32,207 bases of DNA from DATMMS01 sp036824145 (lineage in GTDB: Bacteria > Chloroflexota > Dormibacteria > DASZGP01), in assembly GCA_036824145.1 (NCBI GenBank), contig DAITAT010000016.1, forward strand, positions 1 to 32,207. The letters are read 5' to 3'. A model generated the notes under the pieces. The model was not told where the DNA came from. It searched no databases and saw nothing but the letters and a program-made list of their open reading frames with translations. The position numbers and the translations under genes are program-made. Positions 29,673 to 32,207 of this stretch are shown piece after piece. Each line of letters begins with the position of its first letter. The first letter of the stretch is position 1.

Positions 29673-31292
29673 TCACTGAGATAGAGAATCCAGAAGGTCA
29701 TGCTCGAAGGCGTAGAGCGTAGCCCCCGCCCTGGTGTTGACCCCGATCTTGCTGTAGAGGTTGATCACGTGCGTGTGCACGGTCGCGTTGGAGATGTAGA
29801 GCTCGCGGGCGATCTGCTTGTTCGCCAATCCACGGGTGATCGCCCGCAGCACATCCACCTCACGGTCCGTGAGGCTTGACGGCCACCCCCGGGGTGACCG
29901 TCCTGTCGGCCGGGGCGCACCAGCTGCCAGGAGCACCGCCTCAACCGCCCGGGCGTCGAGGCCGCGGGCCCCGACCTCATCGCGAAGCTGTCGCGTTGCC
30001 TCCGCGGGCGCAAGCGCCGGTCGCCAGGCGCGATCCTCGCGCATCGACTGGTAGATCTCCGCGGCAGCTAGGAGACGAGCTGTGAGAGGCAGCTCGTTTG
30101 CGCGCAGCCCTCGGTGGTACCCGGAACCGTCCAGCCGCTCGTGATGGAGTCCCGCGATCGATGCCATGTCGCGCAGCGGCGCGGCAAGGCTGAGGATGCG
30201 CTGGGTGTGGTACGCGTGCAGGCGAACGCGCTCCCACTCCGCCGGGTTGAGCGGACCGCGCTTGGTCCAAACCCGGTTGGGCACGCTCAGCATGCCAAGG
30301 TCGTGGACCTGCGCCGCTCGCCGGACCGTGGCTGCCTCGTCGGCGTCCAGGCCCGCACTCAGAGCGGCGGCCTCGGCCAGGCGCGCGACGCGAGTCGAGT
30401 GGCCGCGCGTGAACGGGGAGGCTAGGTCAACGAAGTCGGCCAGGGCCCTGCTGACCTCGTCCAGGTGGGACGGGCCCAACCGTCGATGCGGGTCCGGCTC
30501 GACGGCCAACACCTGCTCCCACACAGAGTCCACCGACAGCGTCCGCAGGAGATCGTGGCTGTTCTGCAGCCACAGTCCTGCAAGCTCCGGGTCGAACTCG
30601 GTCCCGCTCCGCTGCCGGACAACCGCATCCGCGACTTCGACGCCCCCGACCTGGTAGTAGGTCTGGGCTACGTGGACCAGGTGTACAAGTCGGGCGGTCG
30701 CGGACAACGCTTCACCGCTCGGCAGCGACCGAAAGACCTTGCCGTCCCACCTCCCGTACGCGTGGGACAGCGACTCGGTGACGCCAGAACTCGCGCCCAG
30801 CCGGTCTGCGAGCCGCGAGGCGACCTCGGCGACGTTGGCGAGGGCCTCCGGAAGGTCGCGGCCGGCGGTCGCGAGCGCCGCCATGCCCTGCGGCCACCCG
30901 GTCGGTCCCCATTGCGGCGCCAGCTTGGTGGCGGCGACGCGCATCATCGCGGGACGATCGGAATAGTCGACCTCCGACATCCATCGACGCACCTTCCTGT
31001 CGTCGCCAGCGCCGAGCCGGCTCTGCGCTGCGACCGCGCCCGTGCATCCAATGTGGTACAGCAGCGCGAGATAGTACGCGTCCGATACGTCGGCTCCGGT
31101 CCAGCCCGCGAGGCGCGCGAGCTCGACCGCCAGCAGTGCATCTCGAAGCGCGCTCTCTGCTGGCACATCGTGCGCCAGGTCGGTGGCGAGCGAAACTGCT
31201 GCGAGCAGTTCGGCCAGACGGAGGCCATGCTTAGGCGTCTGTTTGTCGACTGGCACGCTCGCCACCTCGCGCGGTCCGGATGATCCGACCAT
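29673..31292 (-). CDS. HD-GYP-type phosphohydrolase fused to a LuxR DNA-binding domain
   Basis: Regulator of 539 aa. The N-terminal half (about 20-290) is a degenerate HD-like helical region. The HD domain (about 295-430) has HSTR, H330-D331 in VHDLGMLSVP, HAYHTQRIL, and H383-H384 in GLHHERLDGSGYHRGL. The C-terminal LuxR domain (473-539) has LTDREVDVLRAI, LANKQIARELYISNATVHTH and NLYSKIGVNTRAGA. HD-GYP proteins hydrolyse c-di-GMP. Here GYP is GYH (391-393) and the usual late metal Asp appears as Glu (E412 in AEIYQSM), so activity is uncertain and it may act as a sensor. This fused family is known in Actinomycetota. The ATG at 31292 is the first in frame. Confidence 0.88.
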   Translation of the reverse strand: MVGSSGPREVASVPVDKQTPKHGLRLAELLAAVSLATDLAHDVPAESALRDALLAVELARLAGWTGADVSDAYYLALLYHIGCTGAVAAQSRLGAGDDRKVRRWMSEVDYSDRPAMMRVAATKLAPQWGPTGWPQGMAALATAGRDLPEALANVAEVASRLADRLGASSGVTESLSHAYGRWDGKVFRSLPSGEALSATARLVHLVHVAQTYYQVGGVEVADAVVRQRSGTEFDPELAGLWLQNSHDLLRTLSVDSVWEQVLAVEPDPHRRLGPSHLDEVSRALADFVDLASPFTRGHSTRVARLAEAAALSAGLDADEAATVRRAAQVHDLGMLSVPNRVWTKRGPLNPAEWERVRLHAYHTQRILSLAAPLRDMASIAGLHHERLDGSGYHRGLRANELPLTARLLAAAEIYQSMREDRAWRPALAPAEATRQLRDEVGARGLDARAVEAVLLAAGAPRPTGRSPRGWPSSLTDREVDVLRAITRGLANKQIARELYISNATVHTHVINLYSKIGVNTRAGATLYAFEHDLLDSLSQ

Positions 31293-31396
31293 TATCGATT
31301 GCCGCGATTCACAGCACCCCGAGCCGTCTGGAGAGGCGCGGGGTGGTTTGAGCTATCGGCGGTTGCGGGCCAGCCCTCCGCTAACCTGCTGTGAAA

Positions 31397-31828
31397 CTAC
31401 CGCGCGAGTCCGTCCGCGCCATCGATAGGGCATGCGTCGCCGATGCCGGCTGGTAGGAGCTCTTCCTCTGGAAGGAACCCCGAACACATCAGGTCGATCT
31501 TGGAAATGCCGTCCGACCCCACATCGATGAAGGCGACCTGCTCGATGACCTCGCGGGTCTTCCCGTCGCGGATCATTCGGAAACGCCAGCTGAGCCGGCT
31601 TCGGGGCCCGACCTGCTCGCGATGCGTGTCGAGGACCTCGAACTCGGTAGCGCTCGCGAACCAGCCTTCGAAACGCCGGGCGATCTCCTCTCGTCCGGAG
31701 CGCACCTCCGGTCCCCGGGGCAAGAGCAGCCGTGCTTGCGCCGACGGCGAGAGGCACTGCGCGAATCGTCCGAAGTCGCGCGACGAGAGGGCAGAAAGCA
31801 AAGAATCGGGTGCGAATTTGTTGATCAT
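31397..31828 (-). CDS. NTF2-like/SnoaL-fold protein
   Basis: Protein of 143 aa. The core reads LLSALSSRDFGRFAQCLSPSAQARLLLP, EEIARRFEGWFASATEFEVL and LSWRFRMIRDGKTREVIEQVAFIDVGSDGISKIDLMCSGF. This is the helix-then-sheet order of the NTF2/SnoaL fold. Such proteins bind or convert small hydrophobic molecules. The ATG at 31828 starts the fold exactly; the frame is open to 32062, but that part overlaps the second repeat on the other strand. It has no good ribosome site, so translation may be leaderless or weak. First gene of the minus-strand cassette, preceded by an operator-like site 36 bases upstream. Confidence 0.78.
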   Translation of the reverse strand: MINKFAPDSLLSALSSRDFGRFAQCLSPSAQARLLLPRGPEVRSGREEIARRFEGWFASATEFEVLDTHREQVGPRSRLSWRFRMIRDGKTREVIEQVAFIDVGSDGISKIDLMCSGFLPEEELLPAGIGDACPIDGADGLAR

Positions 31829-31864
31829 GTGACGCAATGTAGCTGCGGCACCTCCCCACCCCAC

Positions 31865-31882
31865 ATCAACCGTTCGGTCGAT
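31865..31882. promoter_or_regulatory. Operator-like site upstream of the NTF2-like gene
   Basis: ATCAACCGTTCGGTCGAT, with 7 of 8 arm pairs matching around TT. It is the partner of the site at 29652-29669, at nearly the same distance (36 against 33 bases) from the start codon it precedes. Confidence 0.6.
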
Positions 31883-31981
31883 TTTCGTGGGAAACCGTCC
31901 GCTCTCCCCGCCGCTGACGCCAGGCTTGAGAGACGGAGGGAGATTGAATGCATTAGGCGCACACAAAACCACCAAGTAGAT

Positions 31982-32011
31982 TTGACGCCGTCTCTCCCAA
32001 AGAGTTAGACT
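31982..32011 (+). promoter_or_regulatory. Promoter of prepilin-like gene, copy 2
   Basis: TTGACG (31982-31987), an 18-base spacer and TAGACT (32006-32011), the same boxes as in copy 1. The spacer differs in sequence but not in length, which favours a promoter over a protein-coding reason for conservation. Confidence 0.55.
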
Positions 32012-32126
32012 CCGGTTTCTCGCCACCGGAGGACCCGCTGGGATTCCCTCCACTTCGAGCAACGAAAATGCTGCCCGGTGCGCGAATGGAGCCGGCCTGG
32101 GGGACAGGTCGCATTGGAGGGAAGCA

Positions 32127-32207
32127 ATGCGACAGAGGGGACAGTCGACTCTCGAGTGGGTTATCGGGGCCGCCGTGATTTTGGGGACGCTTGCATCACA
32201 ACGGGAC
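32127..32207 (+). CDS. Small type IV (Flp/TadE-like) prepilin, copy 2, cut by the window end
   Basis: Open to the window end, 27 codons: MRQRGQSTLEWVIGAAVILG and so on. The prepilin cut site RG/QSTLE and the hydrophobic helix are as in copy 1. GGAGGG precedes the ATG. Differences from copy 1 are mostly at third positions (GCC for GCG twice, ATT for ATC, TTG for TTA, TCG for TCA). The full length is unknown. Confidence 0.65.
   Translation, partial: MRQRGQSTLEWVIGAAVILGTLASQRD

Larger units (their letters stand above)
31953..32207 (+). repeat. 255-bp direct repeat, copy 2
   Basis: Second copy of the repeat at 28345-28599, same strand, ending exactly at the last base of the window with CACAACGGGAC. 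Because the window stops here, the true end of the similarity is unknown. Confidence 0.85.

Noticed and set aside
1..32207. CRISPR arrays, rRNA genes, insertion sequences
   Set aside because: No regularly spaced repeats, no rRNA motifs and no transposase were seen on either strand.

Overview
The window reads as GC-rich chromosomal DNA from an uncultured, probably soil-dwelling Terrabacteria-type bacterium. The thiosulfate sulfurtransferase and SseC-like pair resembles the mycobacterial cysA2-sseC pair. DUF4388, FemA/B and HD-GYP-LuxR proteins are also common in Actinomycetota, Chloroflexota and Dormibacterota-like lineages. The phylum cannot be fixed from the sequence alone. Two runs of exactly 100 N (4592-4691 and 9594-9693) show a scaffolded draft assembly, so the frame across each is arbitrary. 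No rRNA gene, CRISPR array or transposase was seen.

Left part (1-13.8 kb), mostly housekeeping: folP-folK (folate), a convergent FemA/B-type transferase, PAS histidine kinase and OmpR-type response regulator set, and a DUF4388 protein interrupted by an assembly gap in an AEPA repeat. Next come a beta-propeller lipoprotein with an alpha/beta hydrolase, and a sulfurtransferase/SseC pair behind a strong palindrome. A methyltransferase (with the second gap), a TlpA-type thioredoxin, two tiny envelope proteins, a SRPBCC protein and an LVIVD-repeat surface protein follow.

Middle (13.8-22.4 kb), metabolism and transport: an SDR oxidoreductase, a DrrA/DrrB-type ABC-2 exporter, a complete branched-chain amino acid-type ABC importer in the minus-strand order livG-livF-livH-livM-livK, and a nitronate monooxygenase followed by a hairpin.

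Right part (22.4-32.2 kb), accessory. Two TetR genes each face a target gene across a palindromic operator. One pairs with a membrane protein and a PEP-synthase/rifampin-phosphotransferase-like enzyme, the other with a cupin. Broken remnants (SnoaL-like, nitrilase, LuxR) lie between them. The last 3.9 kb is the most unusual region. Two direct 255-bp repeats (28345-28599 and 31953-32207) each carry the same promoter-like boxes and the start of the same tiny type IV prepilin-like gene. Between them lies a co-oriented cassette: NTF2-like protein, HD-GYP-LuxR regulator, SRPBCC protein, DUF4242 protein. The first and third of these share an 18-bp operator-like sequence about 35 nt before their starts. 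The first repeat runs into a decayed tRNA-Gly(CCC)-like sequence. This suggests a duplicated or mobile module that may link c-di-GMP-type signalling to small pilins; that link is inference.
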